DNA of 64,000 bases from Occultella glacieicola (GTDB lineage: Bacteria > Actinomycetota > Actinomycetes > Actinomycetales > Beutenbergiaceae): assembly GCF_004353825.1 (NCBI RefSeq), contig NZ_SMNA01000006.1, positions 414,923-478,922 on the forward strand, written 5' to 3'. This document shows positions 51,946 to 60,523 of this stretch, piece after piece (within the stretch, counting starts at the first letter, position 1; the number at the start of each line of letters is the position of its first letter). Made by a program: the position numbers and the translations under genes. Under the pieces are notes generated by a model. The model did no database searches and had not been told where the DNA came from. It was given only the letters and a program-made list of their open reading frames with translations.

Positions 51946-53313
51946 GTGGAACCGACCGAGATGACCGCCGTCGAACTCGTCACCGCCTACGGCGCCGGTG
52001 ACCTCTCCCCCGTCGAGGCCACGACCGCCGTCCTCGACCGGATCGAGGCGCGCGACGGTGAGCTGAACGCGTTCTGCCTCGTGGACGCCGAGACGAGCCT
52101 CGAGCAGGCGGCCCAGTCCGAGGCGCGCTGGCGCGCCGGGTACGCCAAGGGCCTGCTCGACGGCGTCCCGGTCTCGATCAAGGACGTGTTCCTCACCGAG
52201 GGGTGGCCCACGTTGCGCGGTTCCCGCGCGGTCGACCCTGGTGGTGCCTGGGCGGAGGACTCCCCCGTCGCCTCCCGCCTGCGGGCCGACGGCATGGTCT
52301 TCGTCGGCAAGACGACCACCCCGGAGCTCGCGTGGAAGGCCGTCACCGACAGCCCGTTGACCGGCATCACGCGCAACCCGGCCGACCCGGCACTGACGGC
52401 CGGGGGCTCCTCCGGCGGTGCAGCGGCCGCGGTGGCCGCCGGGATGGGCCCGTGTGCGGTGGGCACGGACGGCGGCGGGAGCATCCGGATCCCCGCCTCG
52501 TTCTGCGGGATCGTCGGTTTCAAGCCCACCTACGGGCGCGTGCCGATGTATCCGGCGAGCCCGTTCGGTCCGCTCGCACACGCCGGTCCGATGACCCGCA
52601 CGGTGGAGGACGCGGCGCTGCTCATGGACATCATCGCGTTGCCGGACCATCGGGACCCGACGTCGGCCGAGCCGCCGCATCTGACCTTCCGCGGTGAGTT
52701 CAACCGCGAGGTCACCGGGATCCACGTCGCCTACTCCCGGGACCTCGGCTACGTGCCGGTGGACGACGAGGTCGCCCGGATCGTCGACGACGTGGTCGCG
52801 CGGCTGGACGAGGCCGGCATCCAGGTCACCGCCGCCGACCCGGGTTTCACCGACCCGCTCGAGGCGTTCGAGACGCTCTGGGCGAGCGGCGCGGCCACGC
52901 TGCTGCGCCGGATGCCTGGGGCACGGGAGACCGTCGACCCTGGACTGGCCCGGGTCTGGGACGCGGGCGAGCAGATCAGCGCCGTGGACTACCTCGAGGC
53001 CCGGGCGGTGGCCGCGTCCGTCGGCATCGCGATGGGCGCCTTCCACGAGATCCACAACCTGCTTCTGACGCCGGCGGTCGCTGTGCCGCCGTTCGCCGTC
53101 GGGCATGAGGTGCCGCCGGGCAGCGGCCTGCGGAGCTGGCCGCAGTGGGCGGCGTTGAGCTTCCCGTTCAATCTCACCCAGCAGCCGGCGATCAGCGTGC
53201 CGGTGGGCCGCACCGCGGCCGGACTGCCGGTCGGGCTGCAGATCGTCGGGCCGCGGCACTCGGACGACCTGGTCCTGGCCGTCGGCCGGTTCGTCGAGTG
53301 GCTGCTCGGCTGA
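51946..53313 (+). CDS. Amidase (amidase-signature family)
   Basis: 455 aa. Ser-cisSer-Lys triad: Lys in VPVSIKDVFLTEGWP, the serine-rich TAGGSSGGAAAAVAAGMG, and nucleophile Ser in GTDGGGSIRIPASFCGIVGF. No signal peptide. GTG start has GGGGAG 6 nt upstream. Would hydrolyse an amide to a carboxylate; with the maleate-isomerase-like genes next door, a maleamate- or dicarboxylate-amide-type substrate is plausible but unproved. GatA is unlikely because no GatB/C genes are near. Confidence 0.9.
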   Translation: MEPTEMTAVELVTAYGAGDLSPVEATTAVLDRIEARDGELNAFCLVDAETSLEQAAQSEARWRAGYAKGLLDGVPVSIKDVFLTEGWPTLRGSRAVDPGGAWAEDSPVASRLRADGMVFVGKTTTPELAWKAVTDSPLTGITRNPADPALTAGGSSGGAAAAVAAGMGPCAVGTDGGGSIRIPASFCGIVGFKPTYGRVPMYPASPFGPLAHAGPMTRTVEDAALLMDIIALPDHRDPTSAEPPHLTFRGEFNREVTGIHVAYSRDLGYVPVDDEVARIVDDVVARLDEAGIQVTAADPGFTDPLEAFETLWASGAATLLRRMPGARETVDPGLARVWDAGEQISAVDYLEARAVAASVGIAMGAFHEIHNLLLTPAVAVPPFAVGHEVPPGSGLRSWPQWAALSFPFNLTQQPAISVPVGRTAAGLPVGLQIVGPRHSDDLVLAVGRFVEWLLG

Positions 53314-53317
53314 TGCC

Positions 53318-53812
53318 TCAGGCGCGGGCGAACGTGAGCCGCTCCCCCGCGAACCCGTTGCGCCAGATGTCGTTGCAGGCCGCCGCCATCGGGGCCAGGC
53401 CCTCCTCGATGGCGCCGAAGACGTTCCCGGGCACCCAGCCGACATCCCCATTGATCAATAGGTTGTTGCGGGCGTAGAAGATGGCCAGGTCCGTGGCGCC
53501 CTGCTCGGAGTACGCGGCCGAACCGGGCTCGTACCCGAAGGCGGGGTTCCCGATCTCCCAGGCCTCGAAGTCGAACAGGCACACGTCGCCCGGGATCGGC
53601 GTCACCGTCGGGTTCTCGCGTCGCGGGGCGGCGGTGATCCGCGGGAGGAGGGCGTACACCTCGTTGCGGGCGAACTTGGCGTGCACCGCGTCCCCGGACT
53701 GCGGCAACACCTCCCACACGGCCTGGCTGGTCGCCGGCGCATCGCCGTCGAGCAGCCGCGCCCGGCAGGTCACGCCGCGCAGTTCCAGGGTGATGGTGAT
53801 GAATCGCGCCAC
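53318..53812 (-). CDS. DUF3830 family protein (cyclophilin-like fold type)
   Basis: 164 aa. The start MARFITITLELRGVTCRARL, AVWEVLPQSGDAVHAKFA and the C-terminal NVFGAIEEGLAPMAAACNDI agree with DUF3830, a beta-rich family related to cyclophilin-like proteins and often found with Asp/Glu racemases and amidases. Function unknown. Convergent with the amidase (4 bp apart) and 15 bp downstream of the aminotransferase gene, with which it is probably co-transcribed. Confidence 0.7.
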   Translation of the reverse strand: MARFITITLELRGVTCRARLLDGDAPATSQAVWEVLPQSGDAVHAKFARNEVYALLPRITAAPRRENPTVTPIPGDVCLFDFEAWEIGNPAFGYEPGSAAYSEQGATDLAIFYARNNLLINGDVGWVPGNVFGAIEEGLAPMAAACNDIWRNGFAGERLTFARA

Positions 53813-53827
53813 GAGCCGGCTCCCTTC

Positions 53828-55069
53828 TCAGACCTCGGCCAGGACATCGGACCAGATTCGCAGGCCTTCGTCGACCTCGTCGGCGGTGACGACCAGCGGC
53901 GGGATCATCCGCACGACGTTCATGTGGGCCCCACAGGTGAGCATCAGCAGTCCCTTGCTCGAGGCGAGCTGCTGGGCGGCGGCGGCGCGCGGACCGTCCG
54001 GGCCGCCGTCGGGCGTGGTGAACTCCGAGCCCACCATGAGACCGAGCCCGCGGACATCGCCCACGGCGCTGCTCGCGCGCTGCCGTGCGCCCGCGAGGAG
54101 TTCCTCCCCCCGCCGGGCGGCGTTGTCGACGAGGCCCTCGTCCTCGATCACATCGAGGGTGGCCAGGGCCGCGGCGCAGGCGACGGCGTTGCCGCCGTAG
54201 GTACCGCCCTGCGAGCCCGGCCATGCGCTGCTCATCAGGTCGGCCGAGGTGACCATGCCGGAGAGTGGGAAACCGGAGGCCAGACCCTTCGCGATCGTGA
54301 TCACGTCCGGGCGCACGCCGAAGTGCTCGTGGCCGAAGAACCGGCCGGTCCGGCCGAAGCCGGTCTGGATCTCGTCGAGGACCAGGAGGATCCCGTACCG
54401 ATCGGCACGCTCGCGCAGGCCCCGGAAGAACGCGGTGTTCCCGGGTACGTACCCGCCCTCCCCGAGGACCGGTTCGACGAGCAGCGCGGCCGTCTCGTGC
54501 GGGGAGGTGACGGTGGCGAAGAGGTAGTCGAGTTCCTGCAGGGCGAAGGCGGTCGCCTCCTCCTCGGTCCAGCCGTAGCGGTAGGCGGTCGGGAACGGGG
54601 CGATGTGCACGCCGGCCATGAGCGGGGAGAACCCAGCCGAGAAGCGGGTGCCCGAGGTGGTCATGGACGCGGCAGCCACGGTACGGCCGTGGAAGCCACC
54701 GTGGAACACGACGACGTTGGGCCGCCCGGTGACCTGCCGCGCCAGCCGCAGGGCCGCCTCGACCGCCTCGCTGCCGGAGTTCGCGAAGAACACCGAGTCC
54801 AGGCCGTCCGGAAGCACGCCGCCGAGGCGCTCGGCCAGGTCGAGGAGCGGGCGGTGCATCACCGTCGTGTACTGGCCGTGGATGAGCCTGGCGGCCTGTT
54901 CCTGGACGGCGGCGACCACCCGCGGGTGACAGTGCCCGGTGCTCGTCACGCCGATACCGGCGGTGAAGTCCAGGTAGCGCCGCCCGTCGGCGTCGAAGAC
55001 CTCACAGCCGTGGGCGTGATCGACCACGACCGGCGTTGCCTGCCGCAGGTGTGGGGACAGTGCCGCCAT
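53828..55069 (-). CDS. Class III aminotransferase (GabT-like)
   Basis: 413 aa, PLP-dependent fold type I. PLP lysine in DVITIAKGLASGFPLSGMV, the Asp in LLVLDEIQTGFGRTG and the NSGSEAVEAALRLAR phosphate loop are all present. Likely an omega-amino acid or 4-aminobutyrate:2-oxoglutarate aminotransferase. ATG at 55069 follows AGGAGGGT. Divergent from the GabD-like gene, with which it would form aldehyde then acid. Confidence 0.88.
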   Translation of the reverse strand: MAALSPHLRQATPVVVDHAHGCEVFDADGRRYLDFTAGIGVTSTGHCHPRVVAAVQEQAARLIHGQYTTVMHRPLLDLAERLGGVLPDGLDSVFFANSGSEAVEAALRLARQVTGRPNVVVFHGGFHGRTVAAASMTTSGTRFSAGFSPLMAGVHIAPFPTAYRYGWTEEEATAFALQELDYLFATVTSPHETAALLVEPVLGEGGYVPGNTAFFRGLRERADRYGILLVLDEIQTGFGRTGRFFGHEHFGVRPDVITIAKGLASGFPLSGMVTSADLMSSAWPGSQGGTYGGNAVACAAALATLDVIEDEGLVDNAARRGEELLAGARQRASSAVGDVRGLGLMVGSEFTTPDGGPDGPRAAAAQQLASSKGLLMLTCGAHMNVVRMIPPLVVTADEVDEGLRIWSDVLAEV

Positions 55070-55087
55070 CGGACCCTCCTCGCATCG

Positions 55088-55117
55088 TTGTCGGATTGTT
55101 GACAATACTTCTAGGAT
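55088..55117 (+). promoter_or_regulatory. Promoter with embedded GntR-type operator, GabD-like gene
   Basis: TTGTCG (55088-55093), 18-bp spacer and TAGGAT (55112-55117). The operator ATTGTTGACAAT (55095-55106) lies inside the spacer, so a bound repressor would block RNA polymerase. The alternative -35 TTGACA lies only 7 bp from TAGGAT and is rejected. Confidence 0.45.
55095..55106. promoter_or_regulatory. GntR-type operator copy 2
   Basis: ATTGTTGACAAT, identical over all 12 bases to the site at 50930. Placed between the aminotransferase and dehydrogenase genes, it ties both divergent pairs to the GntR regulator encoded at 48658. Confidence 0.65.
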
Positions 55118-55143
55118 GGTGCGATCGGCAAGGAGGCACGAGC

Positions 55144-56649
55144 ATGGAGTCGCCCGCTATCGGCAAGGAGCAGACCATGGATTCGACAGACACCCGCGCG
55201 GCGACCGAGCGGGAGGCGATCGCGTCGGTGCCCACCGGCCTGTTCATCGGGGGCGACTGGCGACAGACCTCGCCGACCATGGGCGTCGAGGATCCCTCGA
55301 CCGGCGAGACGTTGTGCGAGGTGGCCGACGCCGGCCACGACGACGCCCTCGCCGCCCTGGCCGCCGCCGCCGAGGCACAGGCCGGCTGGGCGGCCACCGC
55401 CCCGCGCGAACGCAGCGAGATCCTCTCCGGGGCATACCGGCTGATCATGGAGCAGACGGACCGACTCGCGCTGATCATGACCCTCGAGATGGGCAAGCCG
55501 CTCGCCGAGTCTCGTGGCGAGGTGGCGTATGCCGCCGAGTTTTTGCGCTGGTTCGCGGAGGAGGCCGTCCGCATCGACGGCGGGTACATGACCGCGCCCG
55601 CCGGTGGCTCCCGGTTCCTCGTGAGCCGCCAGCCCGTCGGTCCGAGCATCCTGATCACCCCGTGGAACTTCCCGATGGCGATGGGCACCCGCAAGATCGG
55701 CCCGGCGATCGCGGCCGGCTGTACCAGCGTCATCAAGCCGGCCAGTCAGACCCCGCTGTCCACGTTGGCGCTGGTCGACATCCTCGTGCGGGCCGGCCTG
55801 CCCGACGGGGTCGTCAACGTGGTGACCACGAGCCGCACGGACGAGGTGATGACGCCGCTGATCCTCGACCCGCGCTCGCGCAAGCTCTCGTTCACCGGGT
55901 CCACGCCGGTGGGCAAGCACTTGCTCGAACTGTGCGCCCGCACGGTGATGCGAACCTCGATGGAGCTGGGTGGCAACGCACCGTTCCTCGTCTTCGAGGA
56001 CGCCGACCTCGACGCCGCCGTCGACGGCGCCATGCTCGCGAAGATGCGCAACATCGGGCAGGCCTGCACCGCCGCGAACCGGATCCTCGTGCAGCGCGGC
56101 GTCGCCGACGAGTTCGCCGACCGGCTCACCGCGAGGATGCGCGAGCTGCCGATGGGCCGCGGGGTCGAGGACGGCGTCGTCGTGGGACCGCTGATCAACG
56201 CCGACGCCGTGGACAAGGTCCACGCCCTGGTCTCCGACGCCGTCGGGCGGGGCGCGAGCGTGCGCACCGGTGGCGAGCCGGTCGACCGGCCCGGCCACTA
56301 CTACCCCGCGACCGTGCTCACCGGGGTGCCCTCCGAGGCCGATATGGCCAGCACCGAGATCTTCGGACCCGTCGCCGCGATCACTCCGTTCGACACCGAG
56401 GAGGAGGCCATCGCGATGGCCAACGACACCCCGTTCGGGCTGGTGTCCTACGCCTACACGCGCGACCTCGCCCGCGGGATCCGGGTCAGCGAGGCACTCG
56501 AGGCCGGCATGGTCGGCCTCAACCAGGGTGTGGTCTCGAACCCGGCCGCCCCGTTCGGCGGGATCAAGGAGTCCGGGCTCGGCCGCGAGGGCGGCTTCCT
56601 CGGCATCGACGAGTTCCTCGAGACCAAGTACGTCGGGATCAGCGTCTGA
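55144..56649 (+). CDS. Aldehyde dehydrogenase (succinate-semialdehyde dehydrogenase-like)
   Basis: 501 aa. Catalytic Cys in NIGQACTAANRILVQ, general-base Glu in TSMELGGNAPFLVF, SFTGSTPVGKHL for NAD(P) and ITPWNFPMAMGTRK. The C-terminal GIKESGLGREGG is typical of GabD. ATG has AGGAGG 7 nt upstream; ATG 55177 is possible. Probably completes an aminotransferase/dehydrogenase route from an omega-amino acid to a dicarboxylate. Confidence 0.9.
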   Translation: MESPAIGKEQTMDSTDTRAATEREAIASVPTGLFIGGDWRQTSPTMGVEDPSTGETLCEVADAGHDDALAALAAAAEAQAGWAATAPRERSEILSGAYRLIMEQTDRLALIMTLEMGKPLAESRGEVAYAAEFLRWFAEEAVRIDGGYMTAPAGGSRFLVSRQPVGPSILITPWNFPMAMGTRKIGPAIAAGCTSVIKPASQTPLSTLALVDILVRAGLPDGVVNVVTTSRTDEVMTPLILDPRSRKLSFTGSTPVGKHLLELCARTVMRTSMELGGNAPFLVFEDADLDAAVDGAMLAKMRNIGQACTAANRILVQRGVADEFADRLTARMRELPMGRGVEDGVVVGPLINADAVDKVHALVSDAVGRGASVRTGGEPVDRPGHYYPATVLTGVPSEADMASTEIFGPVAAITPFDTEEEAIAMANDTPFGLVSYAYTRDLARGIRVSEALEAGMVGLNQGVVSNPAAPFGGIKESGLGREGGFLGIDEFLETKYVGISV

Positions 56650-56712
56650 CCACGGGGGCGCGTGGGACCGACTCGGCTCCGCGCTCCCCCGTGGCAGCGG
56701 CGCTCGACGCGA

Positions 56713-57894
56713 TCAGTAGAGGATCGACACGCGCCCGTTCGGCCAGGCCAGCGTGGCGTAGATCTGCACCATCGCGGCCTGGTCGAGCAGCTCGGTGGCG
56801 CTGCCGCCGACCGGGAACAGGCCGGTCTCCGGGTCCCGTACCTCGTTCCACTGGTGGTCGGCGTAGTCCTGCATCGCGGCGCGGTAGGTGTGGCCACCGG
56901 TCACGGACTCCAGGAGCAGCAGGTTCTTGAAGTAGATCGAGTTGAAGAAGATCTCGTGGTCGTGCAGCCGGTCCTCTTCGACGAAGTAGGTGTACGAGGC
57001 GGCCGCGATCGCCTCCGCCCGGGCGAGATACTGCTCGTCACCGGTCGCCTCGTACAGGAGCGTGTAGGTCCCGATCGGCACACCCTGGTTGTAGGAGTAG
57101 TGGCGTTCGTCGATGGTCCCGTCGAGCTTGATGTTGTCCCAGTAGAGGCCGTTCGGGGCGAGGAGGTACTGATCGGTCCACTCGACGAATCGCAGTGCCC
57201 AGTCCAGGTACCGCTCCTCGCCGGTGATCAGGTAGAGCCGGACCCCGAGCTGCGCGCCCGGCATCGTCGAGACCGTGTTGCGGTCGGTGCTCCACGGCGC
57301 CTGCGTCCAGAACACGCCACCGGGTGCCGCGTGCGAGGGGTCGGTGTCCCAACCGGAGACGACGAGTTCGAAGATGTCGGCCGCCCGGGCCAGCGCCGCG
57401 TCGTCCCCGGTGGCCAGGTACTGCTGCACGTCCGCGAGGGCAACCCACTCGTTGTCGTCGTAGAACATATCGCCGCCACCGCCGTAGGGCGCGCGCGGGT
57501 AGGAGTCGTAGCCCGGTAGGCCGGTGGAGCCACCGCCGGCGTTCCAGTAGCGTTCCTGGCCGACCTCGCGGTCGGCCAGGTCATCCCCGTACAACCGCCC
57601 CTCCCGGCCGGCCATCCCGGTGAGGTCGAGCGTGGCGATGTGCGCCTGCGAGAACGGCCACTCGTAGGAGTACTCACGGTCCTCCGCTCCGAGCGGGTAG
57701 CGCTCGAGGTACAGGCTGGAGCCGTCGTCGACGTACAGGTACTGCTGCATGGCCTCGTACGTGGCGACCGCACGATCGATCTGCGTACGCCTCGACGACG
57801 CCTGCCCGGACGGCTCGGCGGCGGCCGGTGCGGCCAGCGCGAGGCAGGTGACGATGGCGGCGGCTGCGGTGACCGTGACCTTCTTCGGCTTCAT
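56713..57894 (-). CDS. Secreted glycoside hydrolase family 76 protein (alpha-mannanase-like)
   Basis: 393 aa. Sec signal peptide ending AAPAAA, then an (alpha/alpha)6-type domain. YDDNEWVALA (about residues 145-154) supplies the adjacent Asp pair that is catalytic in GH76, and YNQGVPIGTY and FFNSIYFKN are further family blocks. GH76 members cleave alpha-1,6-mannans such as yeast mannan. ATG follows CAGGAG. Convergent with the GabD-like gene; alone, with two TCAATATG-type repeats upstream. Confidence 0.88.
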   Translation of the reverse strand: MKPKKVTVTAAAAIVTCLALAAPAAAEPSGQASSRRTQIDRAVATYEAMQQYLYVDDGSSLYLERYPLGAEDREYSYEWPFSQAHIATLDLTGMAGREGRLYGDDLADREVGQERYWNAGGGSTGLPGYDSYPRAPYGGGGDMFYDDNEWVALADVQQYLATGDDAALARAADIFELVVSGWDTDPSHAAPGGVFWTQAPWSTDRNTVSTMPGAQLGVRLYLITGEERYLDWALRFVEWTDQYLLAPNGLYWDNIKLDGTIDERHYSYNQGVPIGTYTLLYEATGDEQYLARAEAIAAASYTYFVEEDRLHDHEIFFNSIYFKNLLLLESVTGGHTYRAAMQDYADHQWNEVRDPETGLFPVGGSATELLDQAAMVQIYATLAWPNGRVSILY

Positions 57895-57976
57895 GTTCTC
57901 GTGCTCCTGACGGTCGGCAACCGCCGACCAGCGTCGTCGTTGACAGTGCGGAACCTGGATCCTGGCACAGGATACT

Positions 57977-58054
57977 CAATATGGCTAGAGCCACTTGGCT
58001 TCACTGGTGACCGACAGGACACCACAATTGAGCCCTCTGTTCAATATGCCCAGA
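57977..58054. repeat. Direct repeat upstream of GH76 gene
   Basis: TCAATATGGCTAGA (57977-57990) and TCAATATGCCCAGA (58041-58054) agree at 12 of 14 bases and are 64 bp apart (start to start). They lie 83-160 bp before the GH76 start in a region otherwise empty (57895-58155) and could be regulator half-sites. Confidence 0.4.
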
Positions 58055-58155
58055 CTGTGGTGCCGCACCTCAGCGCAGCGCACCACCCTCCACCCGCGCG
58101 AACCTGCGGGATCGGGTCGAAGCTCTCGAGACCGCGCTCGGCGGGATCGTCCGAC

Positions 58156-58527
58156 CTACTGGTGGTCGGGGATGGGGGTCTGCTGGTAGAGGGCGAGTCG
58201 CCACGCGTCGCCCTGCCGCGTGTACACGCTCGACATCAGAGCGTGGAACTCAGGTTCGTCCGGGCCCCGGGAGGCGCGGCCGGTGTAGACCAGGGCGACC
58301 GTGCGGTCGTCGAGAGTGATCAGGCGTTCGTCACTGAGGTGATACTCGAGCCACGGTGGTGCGTCGTTGAGCGAAGCAACGACTGCGTCCCGGTCGAGCA
58401 CGAAGCCATGGGCGAGGACCATCACCGCATCCTCGGTCATGAGCCGGCCGTAGAAATCGGCGCCGCGGCTCTCACACAACGACGTCCAGCCCTCGTGCTC
58501 CAGGTCCAGGATCTCCTTCAAGGCCAT
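58156..58527 (-). CDS. NTF2-like/DUF4440-type protein
   Basis: 123 aa with a single cone-like NTF2 fold: MALKEILDLEHEGWTSLCES, FYGRLMTEDAVMVLAHGFVL, VYTRQGDAWRLALYQQTP. The family covers ketosteroid-isomerase-like proteins and small ligand-binding proteins. No clear catalytic set. Single gene. Confidence 0.78.
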   Translation of the reverse strand: MALKEILDLEHEGWTSLCESRGADFYGRLMTEDAVMVLAHGFVLDRDAVVASLNDAPPWLEYHLSDERLITLDDRTVALVYTGRASRGPDEPEFHALMSSVYTRQGDAWRLALYQQTPIPDHQ

Positions 58528-58639
58528 TCCTCAAGGGTAGGAGGTCGAGGCAAGTCCGGACCCGGCTCCGCTCGAGCACGCCTCCGAGTCGGCCAGGATC
58601 TGGCGACGACCTGCTGACGCGTCGGGCTATCGACGGACC

Positions 58640-59040
58640 TCAGGCGGCGGAGCGCGTGTTGCTCGCTTCGGTCGGAGGGTTGGTCTTCGCCTCGCCAGAT
58701 CGGCTCGCTGCGGCCTGTGCGTTCTGTTGGTGGATGTGCCAGTTGCCCATGACGGTGCTGGCGGCGTCCACGAAGTGCAGCGGGCCGCCGCCGATGGGAG
58801 TCAGGGGGTGGGTGGCGTCGATCTCCGGTGTTTGCGAGGAAGCGTTGCTGGCGGCGGTCTCGGGCGCTTCCGCGGAAGCGTGGCTGGCGGTGATCTCGGG
58901 AAGCCCGCGGCAGCGGCGCCCGCTCGCGCGAGGGTGCGGGCACGGGGTGAGGATCCGGCCGTCGGGGTGGTGAAGTAGACGGTCCCGTCTTCTCGCAAGG
59001 TGATGTCGTAGTTGCCTTCGTGGCCCGAGCGCGAGCCGGA
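58640..59040 (-). pseudogene. Frameshifted 3' remnant of an HNH endonuclease (DUF222-type) gene
   Basis: On the minus strand GHEGNYDITLREDGTVYFTT is coded in one frame and GRILTPCPHPRASG plus a tail ending about 58640 in another. Joining them needs a one-base shift near 58960-58970. The joined text resembles the C-terminal tail of actinobacterial HNH/DUF222 endonucleases, which are abundant and often decayed. The N-terminal body is missing and there is no start. The link to that family is from memory and is moderate. Confidence 0.5.
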
Positions 59041-59186
59041 TGCCGCTAACGATCACCGCACCGCCGCCGATAGGAGGAGATGAGAGGCAAGTGTCGATGC
59101 TCGCTCACGGCGCGCCTCGACCATCAAGGAACGACGGCAGATCGGCGCGCGACGAGCGGCCGACGTAGGACGAGGAATACAGCACC

Positions 59187-60107
59187 TTGAGCACCCCACC
59201 ACCTGGATACGGTCAGCCCCCGCCGCCGAGCGCGTTCGCACCGCCGCCCGGTCCGGGTGCGTATCCGACCGCACCGCCGCCCCGCCGGTCCGAGACAGGC
59301 TCGTCGTACGGCGGCTCCGGGACGCTCCACGGCCCCACCGGCGCGCCGCCTACTGCCGGGACGCCCAAGAAGCGGCACGGGTGGCTTCTCCCGACGGTCG
59401 TCGGCGCCCTTGCGCTGTTCGTCGGTGTGAGCGTCGGCGCCTCCGGCGGCACCGACTCCTCGACCGAGCTCGCCGCACTGGAGGAGGAGAACGCCCAGCT
59501 CTCGCGCGAGAACAATGAGTTGCTCTCGGCGAACGAGGCGCTCCAGGCCGAGAACGAGTCGGTGCAGACCGCCGCGGACGCTGTAGACCCAGGTCCCGTC
59601 GTCGAACCGACGGACCCGGCCACGGCGACCGGCCCGACGACCGCGCCCGCGGACGCCCCGGACTTCACCCGCACGAGTCCCGGCGCTATCGGGACGACCA
59701 CCACCATTGGCGACCGGGGCGAGTCCTGGGACGTGACGCTTGGGGCTCCGACGTTCAACGCCGACGATTCCGTTGCGGCCGAGAACATGTTCAACGATCC
59801 GGCTCCGGACGGTCTCGCCTACGTGATCGTGCCGGTCACGGCCACCTACCACGGCGCCGAGACGAGCAACCTGTGGCTCGATATCGACGTCACGTTCGTG
59901 ACGGCATCCGGCAACAGCTACGACGAGTCCACGAGCTTCGTGGTGGGCCCGGGTGACCTCTCCGACCTCGGCGAGTTGTACGACGGCGCCTCCGGCACCG
60001 GCAACGTCACCATGGCGATCCCCGTCGGCGCTCAGGATGAGGCCGGGGCCACCTGGTCGGTGCAGGCCGGCTGGTTCAATGAGCCGGTGTTCTTCGCGGC
60101 ACGCTGA
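59187..60107 (+). CDS. Membrane-anchored protein with Pro-rich N-terminus and DUF4352-like domain
   Basis: 306 aa from a TTG behind CGAGGAAT. A Pro/Gly-rich cytoplasmic head (about 1-60), one membrane helix (about 65-87), a coiled coil (ELAALEEENAQLSRENNELL), a Pro/Thr/Ala-rich spacer and an extracytoplasmic beta domain (about 175-300: LAYVIVPVTATYHGAETSNL) as in DUF4352/telomere-binding-like lipoproteins. Function unknown; surface-exposed. Ends before a strong terminator. Confidence 0.7.
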   Translation: MSTPPPGYGQPPPPSAFAPPPGPGAYPTAPPPRRSETGSSYGGSGTLHGPTGAPPTAGTPKKRHGWLLPTVVGALALFVGVSVGASGGTDSSTELAALEEENAQLSRENNELLSANEALQAENESVQTAADAVDPGPVVEPTDPATATGPTTAPADAPDFTRTSPGAIGTTTTIGDRGESWDVTLGAPTFNADDSVAAENMFNDPAPDGLAYVIVPVTATYHGAETSNLWLDIDVTFVTASGNSYDESTSFVVGPGDLSDLGELYDGASGTGNVTMAIPVGAQDEAGATWSVQAGWFNEPVFFAAR

Positions 60108-60228
60108 CGAGAGGCGATGTCGCGCTGCACGCGGAGGCACGGGACGGACTGGCAAAACCAGTCTTCACACCGGATCGTCGTTCGCCCGGGCGTTCCCACC
60201 TCCCAGGATCCCGTGAGCACCGACAAGA

Positions 60229-60260
60229 AAGGGCCAGACGGCTGACGCCGTCTGGCCCTT
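60229..60260. terminator. Bidirectional terminator
   Basis: Perfect 14-bp stem (AAGGGCCAGACGGC / GCCGTCTGGCCCTT) with a TGAC loop, A-rich on one side and T-rich on the other. It serves the DUF4352-like gene and would also have served the minus-strand tRNA whose 3' fragment starts 7 bp away. Confidence 0.85.
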
Positions 60261-60266
60261 CATTTG

Positions 60267-60300
60267 TCGGGCTGACAGGATTTGAACCTGCGACCCCTTG
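60267..60300 (-). other. 3' fragment of a tRNA gene, probable att site of an integrated element
   Basis: Minus strand CAAGGGGTCGCAGGTTCAAA followed by TCCTGTCAGCCCGA: the 3' side of the anticodon stem, variable loop, complete T arm with GGTTCAAATCC and the acceptor 3' strand with discriminator A. CCA is not encoded. No matching 5' half (CGGGCTG start) follows within the next bases, so it is not a working tRNA. The sequence agrees with actinobacterial tRNA-Pro(GGG) as I recall it. Such 3' fragments mark the distal junction of tRNA-integrated elements. Confidence 0.65.
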
Positions 60301-60523
60301 GAGGATCCGGTTGATTTCCGGTCTCCGCCGATCGTCTCGGGAACTCGCGGACTCCCTTGTGTTTACAGGGAACCGGGCGGTTCGCTTGATCCGAGTGTAG
60401 CCGGTTATCAACGGTCCGCTACGTAGGATTGAGATGGGTTTGTGGTCGGCGCGAGAGCCTCGAACTTGCAGCCCGATGTAACGCAGACGAGGCGACGCTG
60501 GGTCCCGTTCGCGGGCGTACGAG

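Noticed and set aside
51946..53313. Amidase as GatA subunit
   Set aside because: No gatB or gatC in the surroundings and the context is catabolic.
55099..55117. TTGACA as -35 box of the GabD-like gene
   Set aside because: Only 7 bp separate it from TAGGAT; the TTGTCG 18 bp upstream fits better.
60267..60400. Complete tRNA gene
   Set aside because: Only the 3' 34 nt fit a tRNA; no matching acceptor 5' strand, D arm or a loop with a U before the anticodon can be found.
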